Part shown: in pieces, positions 5,378 through 6,743 of the stretch
Layout of the letters: every line of letters starts with the position of its first letter
Numbering within the stretch: the stretch's first letter is position 1
NCBI GenBank assembly: GCA_947474875.1
Contig: CANJKY010000205.1
Span: forward strand, 1 to 6,743
DNA from: Gemmataceae bacterium
GTDB taxonomy: Bacteria > Planctomycetota > Planctomycetia > Gemmatales > Gemmataceae
Direction of reading: 5' to 3'
Length of the DNA stretch: 6,743 nt
Notes under the pieces: model-generated
Told to the model about the DNA's origin: nothing
Database searches by the model: none
The model's input: the letters and a program-made list of their open reading frames with translations, nothing else
Translations under genes and position numbers: made by a program

Positions 5378-6743
5378 CTCCTCGACCGGCTGGCCCCGCG
5401 GCCGGCCGGCTCCCAGATCGAGCTTCAGGCCGAATCCATCGCCGTGTCCATCCGCTGGTTCGGGCTGGTGGTCGGGGCGGTGGTGGCGAACTCCGCCGGG
5501 GCGGACGCCCGCCCGCTGAACGTCATCCTGTTACTCGGGCTGGCGTACACCGCCCTGGACACCGCCTTCTTCCTCCGCGGGCGGGTGTTCCTCCGCGACC
5601 TGCCGCTGGGCGTGTCCGCCCTCGAAGCCCTGTTCATCACCCTGCTGTGCTACTTCGAGCACGGCCTCGACAGCCCGTTCCGGTTCTACTACCTGCTGTC
5701 GCTGGTGTGCGGGGCGGTCCGCCACCCGCCGCGGGTGCCGCTCATCACCTGCGGGCTGAACTGCCTGGGGTACTCGTCGCTGCTGTTCGTCGTGCCGGTC
5801 GCCCCGAACGACTGGCGGGTGATGGCGTTCACCCTGGTGGTACTCTTGTGGGTGACGGCGGCGGCGGTCGCCCTGGCGCGGCTACTGAGGCGGGCGGCGG
5901 CCGAGTTGGCAGCCGGCAAGGAGCAACTGGAAACCCGCATCGCCGAGCGGACGCAGGAACTCGAAGAGAGCCAGGCGCAGGTGCTGCACCAGGAGAAGAT
6001 GGCGGCGTTCGGGCTGCTGGCGGCCGGCATCGCGCACGAGGTGGGCAACCCGCTCACCAGCATCAGCGCGGTGGTGCAGATGCTCGACCGCCGCGACCTG
6101 GACGGGTACACCCGGGAGAAGCTGGCGCTGGTGAACGGCCAGCTCGCCCGCATCCAGACCACCCTGCGGGAGCTGGTCACGTTCAGCCGGCCGGCGACGC
6201 ACGAGCGGGGGCGGGTGTCCGCCCGTGAGGTGGTGGACGAGGCGCTCGGCATTGCCAAGTACTACCGCGGGGGGAAGAGCCGCACGATCACCGCCGACGT
6301 GCCGACCGACCTGCCGCCGCTGACCGGGATCCGCGACCAACTGGTGCAGGTGGTGTTCAACCTGGTGCTGAACGCCATCGACGCCACCGGCAAGGGCGGG
6401 CGGATCGACGTGACGGCCATGACCACCGCCGGGCACGTCGAGCTGGCGGTGGCGGACGACGGGGCGGGCATCCCGCCGGACGTGCGGCCGCGGCTGTTCC
6501 GCCCATACTTCACCACCAAGCCGCACGGCACCGGGCTGGGGCTGTTCGTCATCCGGCGGATCGTGGAGGCGCACGGCGGGCGGGTGGCGGTCGAGTCCGC
6601 GGCCGGAGCCGGGACGACGTTCCGGGTGACGCTCCCAACCGCCGTTCCCAGGGCTGACGCCCTGGGCTACGGCCGGCGGCCCCTCCGGGGCGAAGACGGG
6701 GAGTTGCCTTTCGCCGCGGAGCGGCCGGCGGCCGTAGCCCAGG
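5369..6743 (+). CDS. Membrane sensor histidine kinase, open at the right edge
   Basis: The 458 visible residues form a sensor kinase of a two-component system. Residues 1-173 hold about six hydrophobic helices (roughly 24-42, 50-70, 79-98, 104-117, 124-143, 149-171) with short loops and no large periplasmic domain. A charged, probably coiled-coil segment follows (174-212). The dimerisation domain has the H-box AGIAHEVGNPLTSI with phospho-acceptor H223. The ATPase domain shows the N-box NLVLNAIDATG (N331, N335), G1 motif DDGAGIP (363-369), F-box LFRPYFTTK and G2 motif GTGLGLFV (387-394), ending near FRVTLP (418-423). Everything after that comes from a palindromic repeat, and no stop codon appears before the edge. 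The first possible ATG is 5369, since an in-frame TAA lies at 5357; no Shine-Dalgarno is present. The layout resembles PilS/NtrB-like kinases. The partner response regulator is not in view and could lie downstream. Confidence 0.92.
   Translation, partial: MPTLLDRLAPRPAGSQIELQAESIAVSIRWFGLVVGAVVANSAGADARPLNVILLLGLAYTALDTAFFLRGRVFLRDLPLGVSALEALFITLLCYFEHGLDSPFRFYYLLSLVCGAVRHPPRVPLITCGLNCLGYSSLLFVVPVAPNDWRVMAFTLVVLLWVTAAAVALARLLRRAAAELAAGKEQLETRIAERTQELEESQAQVLHQEKMAAFGLLAAGIAHEVGNPLTSISAVVQMLDRRDLDGYTREKLALVNGQLARIQTTLRELVTFSRPATHERGRVSAREVVDEALGIAKYYRGGKSRTITADVPTDLPPLTGIRDQLVQVVFNLVLNAIDATGKGGRIDVTAMTTAGHVELAVADDGAGIPPDVRPRLFRPYFTTKPHGTGLGLFVIRRIVEAHGGRVAVESAAGAGTTFRVTLPTAVPRADALGYGRRPLRGEDGELPFAAERPAAVAQ
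6647..6694 (+). repeat. Palindromic repeat unit, left copy
   Basis: This 48-base unit is built from three palindromes in a row: CCCAGGGC-TGAC-GCCCTGGG (6647-6666), then CTAC, then GGCCG-G-CGGCC (6671-6681), then GCCCC-TCC-GGGGC (6679-6691, sharing three bases with the previous one), ending CGAA. It begins three codons after the end of the kinase ATPase domain and is read through in the kinase frame. The first palindrome resembles dispersed GC-rich repeats I recall from planctomycete genomes; that comparison is from memory and not checked. Confidence 0.75.
6710..6743 (-). repeat. Palindromic repeat unit, right inverted copy, truncated
   Basis: The reverse complement of these 34 bases matches 6661-6694 at 31 positions. 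The two copies flank a 15-base spacer (6695-6709) and could form one long stem. The three differences respect internal structure: 6722 and 6716 together swap a C-G pair for a G-C pair in the small hairpin (6713-6725), and 6728 is the unpaired centre of the GGCCG-C-CGGCC palindrome (6723-6733). The outer CCCAGGGC palindrome of this copy would lie just past the window end. Confidence 0.75.

Noticed and set aside
5647..6228. Alternative frames over the kinase gene on both strands
   Set aside because: They are Gly/Arg/Pro-rich shadows; the kinase frame carries H, N, G1, F and G2 boxes in correct order.
1..6743. CRISPR array, tRNA, rRNA, riboswitch or insertion sequence
   Set aside because: No regularly spaced direct repeats, tRNA-like cloverleaf, rRNA-like stretch or transposase gene was seen; coding genes fill nearly all of the window.

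Overview
The window reads as chromosomal DNA from a high-GC planctomycete, most likely of the Gemmataceae (Gemmata-like). This is inferred from three things: the base composition, a single protein joining an ECF sigma factor, a membrane helix and WD40-like repeats (an architecture characteristic of planctomycetes), and a GC-rich palindromic repeat at the right edge that resembles dispersed planctomycete repeats. No organism name can be read directly.

Layout. At 1-686 (minus) lies the N-terminal three quarters of an N-carbamoylputrescine amidase (aguB), cut by the window edge. An 80-bp divergent intergenic region follows. At 767-2722 (plus) is a complete acetyl-CoA synthetase (acs). Five bases later a small stand-alone DEDDh 3'-5' exonuclease (2728-3243, plus) begins, its Shine-Dalgarno lying inside the last codons of acs, so the two probably form one transcription unit. 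A 64-bp convergent gap with no visible terminator separates it from the ECF sigma-TM-WD40 fusion (3308-5290, minus). That gene is divergent, across 78 bp, from a membrane histidine kinase (5369 to the right edge, plus), whose reading frame is still open at the last base.

Function. The left half is metabolic: polyamine synthesis from agmatine, acetate activation, and a nuclease of unknown context. The right half is signalling: a sigma factor physically tied to a membrane-anchored propeller-like domain, head to head with a six-helix sensor kinase. Shared control of the last two through the small inverted repeat at the kinase start is possible but unproven.

The most unusual sequence signal is at the extreme right. 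Two inverted copies of a short palindromic unit (left copy 6647-6694, right copy 6710 to the edge) sit directly after the kinase ATPase domain and inside its open frame. Two of the three differences between the copies are a compensatory base-pair swap in a small hairpin, and the third falls at the unpaired centre of another palindrome, so secondary structure appears to be conserved. I found no clear undescribed multi-gene system; the rest is recognisable gene families.
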